From contig NZ_WRPK01000002.1 of NCBI RefSeq assembly GCF_009755815.1, positions 675,112 to 739,111 on the forward strand: a stretch of 64,000 bases of DNA, read 5' to 3'. The DNA comes from Flavisphingomonas formosensis (GTDB lineage: Bacteria > Pseudomonadota > Alphaproteobacteria > Sphingomonadales > Sphingomonadaceae). The position numbers and the translations under genes are program-made. Shown one piece after another: positions 1-7,560 of the stretch (the stretch's first letter is position 1; every line of letters starts with the position of its first letter). The notes beneath the pieces are model-generated. The model saw only the letters and a program-made list of their open reading frames with translations, searched no databases and had not been told where the DNA came from.

Positions 1-1209
1 CCGCCCATCTGCATCGAGCGCGCCGAGCGCCGCGAGGCGCGCCCGTGCCTCGGCCAGCGCAGCCGGCGGCGGCGGATCGAGCCAGGCGAGCGTCGCGGGA
101 TCGCCGACGCCCCAGATCGCACAGTCGAGCAGCAGGGCGGACAGATCCGCCTCCATGATCTCCGGCGGATCGAAGCGCGGCAAGCCTGCCGTCGCGGCCT
201 CCTCCCACAACCGGTACACGGTCCCGGGCGCCTGGCGGCCGGCACGGCCGGCACGTTGCGTGGCGGCAGCTTGGCTCACCCGCTCCGTGACCAGCCGGGT
301 CATCCCCGCCGCACGATCATAGCGCGGACGGCGGGCGAGCCCCGAATCGACGACGATGCGCACCCCGTCGAGCGTCAGACTGGTCTCGGCGATGCTCGTC
401 GCCAGCACGATCTTGCGCATGCCCGCCGCGGCAGGCGCAATCGCGGCGCGCTGCTCGGCGGGATCCAGCGTGCCGTGCAGGCGGTGAAGCGCGATGTCGG
501 CCGGCAATCCGGCCAGCCGCTCGGCCGTTCGCTCGATCTCCGCGACGCCGGGCAGGAAAGCGAGCAGCCCCCCATCGGCTTCGGCCAGTGCCCGCCGTAT
601 CGACGCCGCCATTGCATCCTCGATGCGCTGCTCGGCCGATCGGCCGAGATAGCGGATGTCGATCGGATGGCTGCGTCCTTCGCTCTCGATCGTCGGCGCG
701 CCGCCCATCAGCGCGCCGAAACGTACGCCGTCGAGCGTCGCGGACATGGCGACGAGGCGGAGCTCCGGACGTAGCGCGGCCTTTGCGTCGAGCGCGAGGG
801 CGAGACCGAAATCGCTGTCCAGACTGCGCTCGTGCACCTCGTCGAACAGCACGGCCGAAACGCCCGGCAGCTCGGGATCGGCCTGGATCCGGTTGCGGAA
901 GATGCCCTCGGTCAGCACCAATATGCGGGTCTCCCGCGACTGGCGGCTGTCGAGCCGCGTGGCATAGCCGATCCGGCCGCCCACCGGCTCGCCGGCCAGC
1001 GCTGCCATCCGCTCGGCCGCCGCCCGCGCTGCGAGCCGGCGCGGCGACAGGAGCAGGATCTGCCCATCGCACCAGGGTTCGGCCAGTAAGGCCGGCGCCA
1101 CCGCCGTCGTCTTGCCGGCGCCGGGAGGCGCCACGAGAACGGCATTGCTCCCGCCACGCAGGGCGGCAAGCAGATCGGGAAGGACGGCATGGATCGGAAG
1201 GTCGCTCAC
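1..1209 (-). CDS. hrpB: ATP-dependent helicase HrpB, 5' part only
   Basis: This is a DEAH-box RNA/DNA helicase of the HrpB family, cut by the left window edge, so about the first 403 of an expected 800-plus residues are visible. A Walker A motif (PPGAGKTT) sits near residues 28-35 and motif II is FDEVHERS, with the DEVH near residue 122. An SAT motif (AMSAT) and helicase C-domain motifs including QRAGRAGR follow in order. The start is a GTG at 1209, which overlaps the stop of the upstream cupin gene by four bases (GTGA) and so suggests translational coupling. HrpB is widespread in Proteobacteria, but its cellular role is poorly defined. Confidence 0.9.
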   Translation of the reverse strand, partial: MSDLPIHAVLPDLLAALRGGSNAVLVAPPGAGKTTAVAPALLAEPWCDGQILLLSPRRLAARAAAERMAALAGEPVGGRIGYATRLDSRQSRETRILVLTEGIFRNRIQADPELPGVSAVLFDEVHERSLDSDFGLALALDAKAALRPELRLVAMSATLDGVRFGALMGGAPTIESEGRSHPIDIRYLGRSAEQRIEDAMAASIRRALAEADGGLLAFLPGVAEIERTAERLAGLPADIALHRLHGTLDPAEQRAAIAPAAAGMRKIVLATSIAETSLTLDGVRIVVDSGLARRPRYDRAAGMTRLVTERVSQAAATQRAGRAGRQAPGTVYRLWEEAATAGLPRFDPPEIMEADLSALLLDCAIWGVGDPATLAWLDPPPPAALAEARARLAALGALDADGR

Positions 1210-1667
1210 CGCCCTCCCTTAGCGACGTCTGCCCCTATTGCGCGAGCTGGCTGCCACCCCTCCGGCGCCAGGCTGAAACCAGCGAATTCGAAACCTGGGC
1301 TGACGATGCAGGATACCAGCGTCCAATCCCGATCCGCCACCGCCGCCTGCCATTCGCCGGGATGGATGAGATGCTGCGGCGTCTCGCCAGCCAGTACGTC
1401 GCCGCCCAGCCGCACCATATGCGGGGGAGCCGCTTCGTCCCACGTCTTCAGGAGCAGCGGGCTGCCCGCATGCCAAAGCCAAAGTTCCGCCGCATCGACG
1501 CGGTGCCAGTGCGATTTTTGGCCGGATTCGAGCAGGAAGAGGATCGCCGTCGCGCTGGCGCGCACGCCAGCCGGCGCATCGGCGCGCCACGTCTCGCGAT
1601 ACCATCCGCCTTCTGGATGAGGCGCGAGGCCAAGCCGCGCGATGATCGCCTGCGCATCGTCTTGCAT
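1206..1667 (-). CDS. DUF985 cupin-fold protein
   Basis: A 153-residue protein of the DUF985 cupin-like family. Typical family elements are GLAPHPEGGWYRETWR near the N-terminus, an ILFLLE segment, HWHRVDAAELW (likely metal-binding His and Glu) and a C-terminal VSPGFEFAGFSL. The ATG at 1667 is preferred over an upstream in-frame start because it begins just before the conserved core. The gene ends inside the hrpB start codon (GTGA overlap), so the two are probably co-transcribed. The substrate is unknown; related proteins have been linked to sugar or small-molecule binding. Confidence 0.85.
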   Translation of the reverse strand: MQDDAQAIIARLGLAPHPEGGWYRETWRADAPAGVRASATAILFLLESGQKSHWHRVDAAELWLWHAGSPLLLKTWDEAAPPHMVRLGGDVLAGETPQHLIHPGEWQAAVADRDWTLVSCIVSPGFEFAGFSLAPEGWQPARAIGADVAKGGR

Positions 1668-1701
1668 GCCGCCGATCCTATCGCGCGCCGGCACAAACAA
1701 A

Positions 1702-1733
1702 CAGGGCGCGCATCAAGGGAGATGCGCGCCCTG
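1702..1733 (-). terminator. Rho-independent terminator, minus strand
   Basis: Two perfect 13-base arms (CAGGGCGCGCATC and its complement) flank a six-base loop. Read on the minus strand the hairpin is followed by TTTGTTTG, giving a plausible intrinsic terminator for the lipoprotein gene that ends at 1826. Confidence 0.7.
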
Positions 1734-1825
1734 CATTTGGGGCCGCCAGAGGGGGCTGATGGGCGGCTGACGACCATTTGGCTCCGCCATGTTGCGGGCC
1801 GATTTCACGGCTGAAATGATCGCAC

Positions 1826-2488
1826 CTATGCTGCGGGCACCGGTTTCAGCTTGGCGGCATCGATATGCCAGCGGCGCTGCTCGGCGGTCGACCCCGGCAC
1901 GTCGTTCACCCGACGCAGCGTGTAGCTTCCGGTGAAGCGCTGCGCGGTGCCGTCCTTGAGCGTCGCCCTCACCGTCACCGGCACTTCCACGAAGATCGAT
2001 CCTGCCGCGCCCTCCGGATCACCGGGCGCGCCGACCTCGGCATGGGTCTCTGCAGTCGAGGCGAAACCGGCAGCGAACTGCATCTGCGTCTTGCCGCTGC
2101 GTTTGCCGCCGTCCCCCCATAGCGCCCAGGCTTCCCGATATTTGCCCTGCTCGAGCAACGCATAATAGGTCTCGACGACGGTAGCTGCCGCCTGAGCGGA
2201 ATCGGGTTTCGCCGGCATCTCGGGCAGCGACGCAGCCGCCGTATCGGGCGCGGCGACCGCGGATGCCGCGTCGGCTGCCGCCGCCGTGTCTGCCGCGCTC
2301 GGGGTCGCGTCCGGCACGGCCGAATCGGGTCTGCCGGACAGCGCGGATGCCTCGTTGGCCGGACTGTCACCGGCATTGACGACCGTCGCGACCGGCGGCG
2401 GCCCGCTCTCATCCTTGCTGGCCGGCTTGCCGCAGGCGGCGAGAGCGAGCGCAAGCGCGATGGGGGTAAGAATCATCCGATGGGTCAT
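1826..2488 (-). CDS. Putative lipoprotein with Ala/Pro-rich linker
   Basis: A 220-residue protein with a lipoprotein signal: a hydrophobic stretch ending in the lipobox LALAAC, with Cys near residue 19. A long low-complexity linker rich in Ala, Asp, Ser and Pro follows (roughly residues 25-95), then a folded C-terminal part beginning AAATVVETYYALLEQGKYRE. That part resembles small NTF2-like or lipoprotein domains with a helical YYxxLxxGxYxxAW segment. It probably sits on the inner leaflet of the outer membrane. The start at 2488 gives the shortest sensible signal peptide; another ATG four codons later is possible. The small membrane-protein gene lies 23 bases upstream on the same strand. No specific function is recognised. 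Confidence 0.75.
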   Translation of the reverse strand: MTHRMILTPIALALALAACGKPASKDESGPPPVATVVNAGDSPANEASALSGRPDSAVPDATPSAADTAAAADAASAVAAPDTAAASLPEMPAKPDSAQAAATVVETYYALLEQGKYREAWALWGDGGKRSGKTQMQFAAGFASTAETHAEVGAPGDPEGAAGSIFVEVPVTVRATLKDGTAQRFTGSYTLRRVNDVPGSTAEQRRWHIDAAKLKPVPAA

Positions 2489-2511
2489 GCCGGCGGCAAC
2501 GTCCGGCCGCC

Positions 2512-2733
2512 CTATAATATCCCGCCGCCCAGCATCAGCCGCAGCACGCCGATCGCGACGACGACGATGTTGAGGTTGCGACCGCTGGTGTGGCTCGAGA
2601 ACAGGCCAATGACGAGGCCGATCACGGCCAGCGGAATGATGAACCAGTTCGCCCAGCCGAGCAGCGGGATGAACGCGACCAGCGCGAGCACCAGGCTCAC
2701 CGCGCCGATGAAGAGGGAGATGAGGTTGAACAT
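2512..2733 (-). CDS. Small two-to-three-helix membrane protein
   Basis: A 73-residue, very hydrophobic protein beginning MFNLISLFIGAVSLVLALVA. Hydrophobic segments at about 4-26 and 30-45, plus a C-terminal hydrophobic patch, are separated by a short polar SSHTSGRN loop. It is probably an inner-membrane protein. It lies just upstream of the lipoprotein gene at 1826-2488 and is likely co-transcribed with it. The composition is convincingly membrane-like, but no named family is recognised. Confidence 0.65.
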   Translation of the reverse strand: MFNLISLFIGAVSLVLALVAFIPLLGWANWFIIPLAVIGLVIGLFSSHTSGRNLNIVVVAIGVLRLMLGGGIL

Positions 2734-2829
2734 GACGCCAATATGGGGGCGCCCTCCCCAGCTTCGCAAGCTCAAACTGTGTTGCCACCATAATACAGCA
2801 TGGCTAAGCTGTCGGAAAAGGAGAGTAGA

Positions 2830-3333
2830 ATGCGGAGCCTTCCCCTGTCGGCGGCGCTCGCCGCCCTGTTGCTGTCCGGCTGCAACGCGAAGATCAGCGC
2901 GAACGATGAGGACAATGGGACGAGCAGCGTCTCGATCAACACGACGGACGGCCAATTCTCGCTCGACACCAAGGATCTCAAGGCCAACATCCAGATGCCG
3001 AAGATGGATATGGACGCCGCCCACATGGATGTAGACGGCGTAAAGCTCTATCCGGGCACGAGAGTAAGCGGGATGAACGTGCTGGCCGATGACAGACAAC
3101 CCGACAGGAAGGACCGGGGCAAGGTCACCATCGTCTTTTCCAGCGGGGACGCGCCGGCAAGGCTGCTTGACTATTATCGCAAGGCCTTCTCGGATCGTGG
3201 CTACAGCGTCGCAGTGGCGTCCAGCGGCGACATGGCACTCGCGGCCGCCAAGCCGCCTCACAAGGATGTGCGCGTCGCGCTGCAGCCGGAGGGCGCGGGA
3301 TCGTCGGGAACGATCGTCTTCACCGGCGAATGA
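2830..3333 (+). CDS. Lipoprotein with C-terminal domain shared with the 4069-4830 gene
   Basis: A 167-residue lipoprotein. MRSLPLSAALAALLLSGCNA is a clear signal peptide with lipobox LSGC. The start at 2830 is chosen because AAAAGGAGAG lies about seven bases upstream; an in-frame ATG at 2800 would put a charged tail before the signal. The mature protein has an Asp/Lys/Met-rich segment followed by a compact domain with LYPGTRVSG, VTIVFSS, LLDYYRKAFSDRGY and a final GTIVFTGE. The same order of elements occurs in the lipoprotein at 4069-4830, so the two appear paralogous. Its biochemical role is unknown; an outer-membrane or periplasmic location is expected. Confidence 0.75.
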   Translation: MRSLPLSAALAALLLSGCNAKISANDEDNGTSSVSINTTDGQFSLDTKDLKANIQMPKMDMDAAHMDVDGVKLYPGTRVSGMNVLADDRQPDRKDRGKVTIVFSSGDAPARLLDYYRKAFSDRGYSVAVASSGDMALAAAKPPHKDVRVALQPEGAGSSGTIVFTGE

Positions 3334-3415
3334 TGCGCGCCGGCGCTGTTCTGCGCCGCACCGATGCGGTTACATCTGTTCGCTGGCGGCGTCGCCGCGC
3401 AACGGGAGGATGGGG

Positions 3416-3619
3416 ATGAACGCATCGCACCTTATGCTGAAGGCCGGGCTGGCTGCCCTTGCGACCGGCGAACATCGCAAGAGCAGCTTGGTCGTCTGGC
3501 AAACGAGAGGCGAAACGCTTATGACGGTGCGCGTGACGAACAACGTCCGCTTCCATCTCGCCGTCAATCGCGGCGGAGCCACCACGCAGGTCACGCCCTG
3601 CGCCGGAACGGAGGGCTGA
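3416..3619 (+). CDS. Small hypothetical protein (67 aa)
   Basis: A 67-residue ORF with GGGAGG six bases upstream of the ATG at 3416. It has a short N-terminal helix-like segment (HLMLKAGLAALATG) and a polar C-terminal half. Its last codons contain GGAGGG, well placed to act as the ribosome-binding site of the MAPEG gene whose GTG start is three bases after the stop, which argues for translation and coupling. No family is recognised. Confidence 0.45.
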   Translation: MNASHLMLKAGLAALATGEHRKSSLVVWQTRGETLMTVRVTNNVRFHLAVNRGGATTQVTPCAGTEG

Positions 3620-3622
3620 ACG

Positions 3623-4018
3623 GTGCGGATCGAATTCATCCTGCTCGGCGCCACGCTTCTGCTCGCGCTCGTCCACATATTCGCGGCGGCAGGCGCCAAG
3701 ACCCGCCAATATGGCACCCGATGGAATATGGGCCCTCGCGACGAGAGCCTGCCGCCGCTCGATCCCGTCGCCGGGCGCCTCGCCCGCGCGCAGGCGAATT
3801 TCTACGAAACCTTGCCGCTGTTCATCGGGGCGCTGCTCGGCGCGGCTGCAACCGGGCATCTCGGCTGGAAGACGGCCTTGGGCGCGCATCTCTATTTCTG
3901 GTCACGCCTCGTCTATCTTCCCGTCTACGCGTTCGGCATTCCGGTGCTTCGTTCGCTGATCTTCATGATCGGCCTCGCGGGCCTCCTGCTGATCGTGTGG
4001 GCGATGTTGGCGGGCTGA
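3623..4018 (+). CDS. MAPEG-family integral membrane protein
   Basis: A 131-residue protein with the size and four-helix pattern of bacterial MAPEG proteins (membrane-associated proteins in eicosanoid and glutathione metabolism). The region ARAQANFYETLPLFIGALLG carries the family hallmark (RAxxNxxExxP) at the start of helix 2, and later helices contain LYFWSRLVYLPVYAFGIP. Bacterial members are poorly characterised; some are glutathione-dependent, but no substrate can be inferred here. The start is a GTG at 3623 with a GGAGGG ribosome-binding site inside the end of the previous ORF. Confidence 0.85.
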   Translation: MRIEFILLGATLLLALVHIFAAAGAKTRQYGTRWNMGPRDESLPPLDPVAGRLARAQANFYETLPLFIGALLGAAATGHLGWKTALGAHLYFWSRLVYLPVYAFGIPVLRSLIFMIGLAGLLLIVWAMLAG

Positions 4019-4068
4019 TCATCAGGCCTAACGCTTCTTCAACCACTTGGCCTTATAGGGTGAGCGGG

Positions 4069-4830
4069 ATGGGGCACAATCGAACACGACTAGGCTTGGC
4101 CGCGCTCGGCGCCTGCGCGCTGGCGCTTGCCGCCTGCCACGGCAAGGGAGGCGCCAATACCGATCAGCTCGACAATGAGCTGATCGGCAATGCGGGCGAC
4201 AACCAGACGGATCCCGCGCTGACCAGCGCGCTGGAGGACCAGATCATGGTCGATCCGTCACTGACGCAGCAATCCAACGATCATAGCGCGCGATCGACTG
4301 GCGGGCCGGTGCAGGCGCCCATTCCGCCGAGCGCGTCGCTCGTCGTCCCACCCGAACCCACGGCCGGCGGCAAGAAGCTGCAGGCGCCCGCGCCCACGCG
4401 ACTCGCCCCGGACGGAGGCCGCGGGACGATGACGCTCGGCGCGCTGGCCGAGGAACAGTCGAAATCGCCGAAGGGCGCGACACGCGGCTGTGCGCCGGAT
4501 CTCGAATATAGCCAGGCCTGGGCACAGCGCCTGCCGCTGGACGTACCGCTCTTCCCCAATGCCGTGGTCAGCGAGGCGGCGGGCGACGACGCGCCCGGCT
4601 GCCGCGTCCGCATCGTCAGCTTCTCGACGAGCGCGCCGCTCAAGACGGTGATTGATTTCTATTACACCAAGGCCGTCCGCTCGGGCTTCGATGCACGCCA
4701 TCTGATGAAGCAGGAGGACCATATCCTGGAGGGCACGCGCGACCTGGACGGCAGCGCCTATTATCTGATCGTCACGCCCCGGGCGAATGGCGGCAGCGAC
4801 GTCGACCTGATCACCAATATCGGCGACTGA
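4069..4830 (+). CDS. Lipoprotein with C-terminal domain shared with the 2830-3333 gene
   Basis: A 253-residue lipoprotein with signal peptide and lipobox LALAAC (Cys near residue 23). A long disordered linker rich in Gln, Asn, Pro and Ser covers about residues 30-135. The folded C-terminal part contains two Cys residues (RGCAPDLEYS and APGCRVRIV), the segment LPLDVPLFPNAVVSEA, then VIDFYYTKAVRSGF and SAYYLIVTPR. The order of elements matches the C-terminal half of the lipoprotein at 2830-3333. The start at 4069 is preferred; an in-frame GTG lies nine bases earlier. Function is unknown. Confidence 0.75.
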   Translation: MGHNRTRLGLAALGACALALAACHGKGGANTDQLDNELIGNAGDNQTDPALTSALEDQIMVDPSLTQQSNDHSARSTGGPVQAPIPPSASLVVPPEPTAGGKKLQAPAPTRLAPDGGRGTMTLGALAEEQSKSPKGATRGCAPDLEYSQAWAQRLPLDVPLFPNAVVSEAAGDDAPGCRVRIVSFSTSAPLKTVIDFYYTKAVRSGFDARHLMKQEDHILEGTRDLDGSAYYLIVTPRANGGSDVDLITNIGD

Positions 4831-4902
4831 CCCCTGGGCGGGGCCCTCGCCGCCGATTTGGGGCGAAAATCCGTCCGCTCCCGCTCGGAGCCGGCAGGCA
4901 CT

Positions 4903-4942
4903 GCGTCACATTGCTGTAACCGCGCCGTCACGGAGTTGTGAC
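4903..4942 (+). promoter_or_regulatory. PhoB/OmpR-type tandem direct-repeat array
   Basis: Four heptamers, GCGTCAC, CTGTAAC, CCGTCAC and TTGTGAC, start at 4903, 4914, 4925 and 4936. The period is exactly 11 bp, with 4-bp spacers. This is the architecture of a Pho box (consensus CTGTCAT repeats with 4-bp gaps) and of other OmpR-family response-regulator sites such as those of ChvI-type regulators. The array lies between the lipoprotein stop and a short ORF at 4965, upstream of crcB. No clear -10 element follows at the expected distance, so the regulated promoter is not defined. Confidence 0.55.
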
Positions 4943-4964
4943 CGGGGACTGCCAAGGGAAGCCC

Positions 4965-5045
4965 ATGATCCCGGCCCCTGCCTTCCACCGCCGCGCCTCG
5001 ATGCCACGCCTGCTGCGCCTCATCGCCTGGGCGATGCGCCACTGA
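4965..5045 (+). CDS. Candidate short leader ORF (26 codons)
   Basis: An ATG with AAGGGAAG five to six bases upstream opens a 26-residue reading frame rich in Arg, His and hydrophobic residues, ending RLIAWAMRH. The stop codon is followed after four bases by a GC-rich hairpin (5050-5082), an arrangement like a leader peptide plus attenuator. It lies 22 bases downstream of the PhoB-like array and 113 bases before crcB. There is no sequence similarity I can recognise, and it may be fortuitous. Confidence 0.3.
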   Translation: MIPAPAFHRRASMPRLLRLIAWAMRH

Positions 5046-5049
5046 CCAC

Positions 5050-5082
5050 GCGCCGGGCGCGCCGCCGCCACCGCCCGGGCGC
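5050..5082 (+). terminator. GC hairpin after short ORF (possible attenuator)
   Basis: Arms GCGCCGGGCG and CGCCCGGGCGC pair with one bulged base across a 12-base loop. No U-run follows, so it is either a weak terminator or an attenuator-like structure between the short ORF and crcB. The rest of the 4831-5158 intergenic stretch shows no further gene, and no recognisable fluoride riboswitch. Confidence 0.35.
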
Positions 5083-5158
5083 CCGCATTCTGCCATACCG
5101 AGCCGCAAAAAGCATCGAGGCGGTTCCGTGGGCGACCAAAGCCCTTTAAGGGCGGCAT

Positions 5159-5536
5159 ATGCCACCACTTCTCCTCGTCATGCTGGGCGGCGCCATCGGC
5201 GCCGGCTTCCGCTATCATGTCAGCACCATGGCGCTGCGCTTCATGGGCCCGGGCTTTCCCTGGGGCACGTGGATCATCAACCTGCTCGGCGGCTTCCTGA
5301 TGGGCGTGCTTGCCGGGGTGCTGGCCCGTTCCAGCGAAGGCGGCGAGCAGCTTCGCCTGTTCCTCGGCGTCGGCGTGCTCGGCGGCTTCACCACCTTCTC
5401 CGCCTTCAGCCTGGAGACGTTCAACATGCTCCAGCGCGGCGAGCCCGTGATGGCCGTCGCCTATGCGGTCTCCTCGGTCACCGGATCGGTGCTGATGCTG
5501 ATCGGGGGCGTCTATATGGTAAGGGCCCTGGCATGA
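5159..5536 (+). CDS. crcB: Fluoride channel CrcB (Fluc)
   Basis: A 125-residue, four-helix membrane protein of the CrcB/Fluc family, which exports cytoplasmic fluoride as a dual-topology dimer. Family hallmarks are GGAIGAGFRY near the N-terminus, WGTWIINLLGGF (conserved Thr, Asn and Gly of the pore region) and GGFTTFSAFSLE, which carries the phenylalanine box. Length is typical. The ATG at 5159 follows AAGGGCGG. Its stop overlaps the next start (ATGA), so it is co-translated with the pseudouridine synthase. No fluoride riboswitch was recognised upstream. Confidence 0.93.
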   Translation: MPPLLLVMLGGAIGAGFRYHVSTMALRFMGPGFPWGTWIINLLGGFLMGVLAGVLARSSEGGEQLRLFLGVGVLGGFTTFSAFSLETFNMLQRGEPVMAVAYAVSSVTGSVLMLIGGVYMVRALA

Positions 5537-6654
5537 GCGAAACTTCCGCCAAATCCTCCGCCCCCGCCGGCGACGTCCGCCAGTTCACCGTCGGCGCGGA
5601 CGACGACGGCATCCGGCTGGACCGCTGGTTCAAGCGGCACATGCCGGATACCAGCTTCAACGTCGTGTCCCGCTGGGCGCGCACCGGCCAGCTCCGCGTG
5701 GACGGCAAACGCGCCACCCCGGGCGACCGGATCGAAGCCGGCCAGCAGATCCGCGTGCCTCCGGCCGAGGCCCCCGCGCCTGCCACCGCGCGGCCGAAGC
5801 GCGAACGCCCGCCACTCAGCGCCGACGAGATCGATTTCGCACAGAGCATGGTCATCCATCGCGACAAGGCGGCGCTGGTGGTCAACAAGCCGCCTGGCCT
5901 TGCGACCCAGGGCGGCACCAAGACCGAAAAGCATCTCGACGGCCTGCTGGACGCCTTGCAGTTCGAAGCGGAAGGGCGGCCCAAGCTGGTCCATCGACTC
6001 GACAAGGATACGTCGGGCGCGCTGCTGCTGGCGCGCAATGCCCGCGCCGCCGGCCATTTCGCCAAGGCATTCTCCAGCCGCACGGCCCGCAAGGTCTATT
6101 GGGCGCTGATCACCGGCGTACCCTCGATCGAGGATGGCATGATCGAATTGCCGATTGCCAAGCAGCCGGGCACCGGCGGCGAGAAGATGCATGTCGACGA
6201 AAAGGAGGGCCTGCCTGCGCGCACCCGCTATCGCGTGATCGAGCGCGCGGGCAATCGCGCAGCCTGGGTTGAGCTGCAACCCTATACCGGCCGCACCCAT
6301 CAGCTGCGCGTGCATCTGGCGGCAATCGGGCATCCGATCGTCGGCGACGGAAAATATGGCGGGCCGGACGCGTTTCTGAGCGGCGGGATAAGCCGCAAGA
6401 TGCATCTGCATGCGCGGCGCATCCGCGTCGACCATCCCGATGGCGGCACGATCGACGTGACGGCCGACCTGCCCGGCCATATCGCCGAAAGCCTCGGCCA
6501 TCTCGGCTTCGACGTCGCGCTTGGCGATGCATTGCCGCTGGATGAGGTGAAATTCTCCGAAACCGCGGAAGGCAAGCGGCGCGCCGTCACCGCCGCCGCC
6601 AAGGCACGCCGCAAGGAACGCCGCGGCGAACGGCGCGGGCGGGGACGCGGCTGA
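5533..6654 (+). CDS. RluA/RluC-family 23S rRNA pseudouridine synthase
   Basis: A 373-residue pseudouridine synthase. An S4-like RNA-binding domain occupies about residues 15-85 (IRLDRWFKRHMPDTSF, LRVDGKRATPGDRI). The catalytic domain carries VHRLDKDTSGALLLARN, whose Asp is the active-site nucleophile of the RluA family, and PYTGRTHQLRVHLAAIGHPI further on. The C-terminus is a basic Arg/Lys-rich tail (last 30 residues) that may aid RNA binding. It most resembles RluC, which modifies large-subunit rRNA, but the exact target cannot be read from sequence. The start overlaps the crcB stop by four bases. Confidence 0.88.
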   Translation: MSETSAKSSAPAGDVRQFTVGADDDGIRLDRWFKRHMPDTSFNVVSRWARTGQLRVDGKRATPGDRIEAGQQIRVPPAEAPAPATARPKRERPPLSADEIDFAQSMVIHRDKAALVVNKPPGLATQGGTKTEKHLDGLLDALQFEAEGRPKLVHRLDKDTSGALLLARNARAAGHFAKAFSSRTARKVYWALITGVPSIEDGMIELPIAKQPGTGGEKMHVDEKEGLPARTRYRVIERAGNRAAWVELQPYTGRTHQLRVHLAAIGHPIVGDGKYGGPDAFLSGGISRKMHLHARRIRVDHPDGGTIDVTADLPGHIAESLGHLGFDVALGDALPLDEVKFSETAEGKRRAVTAAAKARRKERRGERRGRGRG

Positions 6655-6670
6655 TGCACGAGACCGGGCA

Positions 6671-7330
6671 ATGAATCGCCTCGCCGTGTTCGATTGCGAC
6701 GGCACGCTGGTCGATTCGGCAGCCAACATCTGCCTGGCGATGGAAGCCTGCTTCGCGAAGGCGGAGCTGCCTCTGCCGCCGCGCCGCCTCACCCGCCGGG
6801 TCGTAGGGCTCAGCCTGGTCGAGGCGGTCCGCACGCTGCACCCCGATGCCCCGCACGATCGTCACGTCGGAATGGCGGAGGATTATAAGCAGGCCTTCCA
6901 CGATCTGCGCAGCCGCGGGCTGGTCGCCGAGCCGCTGTTCGACGGGATCGCCGAGGCGATCGCACGGATCGAAACCGCAGGCTGGCTGCTCGGCGTCGCC
7001 ACCGGCAAGTCCGATCGCGGCCTCGGCTTCTGCCTCGATCACAACCGAATCGCGCATCATTTCGTGACGCTGCAGACGGCCGACCGCCATCCTTCCAAAC
7101 CCCATCCCTCCATGCTGGAGGCGGCTATGGCGGAGGCCGGCGCAGAGCCGGCGACGACGGTGATGATCGGCGACACCGCCTTCGACATCGGCATGGCCAA
7201 GCAGGCCGGCGTCACCGCGATCGGCGTCGCCTGGGGCTATCACGAGCCTGCCGAGCTGTTCGCCGAGGGCGCCGACCATGTGGTGAGCGACCCGCGCGAG
7301 CTGCCGCCCCTGCTGGAGTCGCTGCGATGA
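6671..7330 (+). CDS. HAD-superfamily hydrolase (phosphoglycolate phosphatase-like)
   Basis: A 219-residue HAD hydrolase of subfamily IA. Motif I is FDCDGTLVDS (nucleophile Asp near residue 8), motif II is the Thr in GVATGKS, a lysine lies in HPSKPHPSM, and motif IV is GDTAFDIGMA. A helical cap lies at about residues 18-85. Family members remove phosphate from small metabolites such as phosphoglycolate; the substrate here is unknown. Its stop overlaps the start of the small membrane protein by four bases, placing it in the crcB-to-ATP12 gene chain. Confidence 0.85.
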   Translation: MNRLAVFDCDGTLVDSAANICLAMEACFAKAELPLPPRRLTRRVVGLSLVEAVRTLHPDAPHDRHVGMAEDYKQAFHDLRSRGLVAEPLFDGIAEAIARIETAGWLLGVATGKSDRGLGFCLDHNRIAHHFVTLQTADRHPSKPHPSMLEAAMAEAGAEPATTVMIGDTAFDIGMAKQAGVTAIGVAWGYHEPAELFAEGADHVVSDPRELPPLLESLR

Positions 7331-7560
7331 CGCCATCGGACGAGAGCCACGCGGCCCGGCTGCGCTATCGGCTGATCGTTGCCTGCCATCTAGCCGGCAC
7401 CGCCCTCGCCTTGTTCGGGCTGGTGGTCTGGTACGGCGATCTGCTGCAAGTCGGCGGCTGGCCGGAGCTCGGCATCGCTCTGTTCCTCGCCGGCATCGTC
7501 GCGACATTCGGCCTGCCTCGCCTGCTGGCCCGCCGCTGGAGAAGCCCGCCTGCGCCATGA
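7327..7560 (+). CDS. Small two-helix membrane protein
   Basis: A 77-residue protein with two hydrophobic segments (about 18-36 and 46-66), a short charged N-terminus and an Arg-rich C-terminus. It overlaps the HAD gene before it and the ATP12 chaperone gene after it by four bases each (ATGA), which strongly supports translation. The position next to an F1-ATPase assembly factor is suggestive but proves no link. No family recognised. Confidence 0.7.
   Translation: MTPSDESHAARLRYRLIVACHLAGTALALFGLVVWYGDLLQVGGWPELGIALFLAGIVATFGLPRLLARRWRSPPAP

Noticed and set aside
4831..5158. Fluoride riboswitch upstream of crcB
   Set aside because: The conserved GGNGAUGG and CUGAUG elements of the crcB RNA could not be found.
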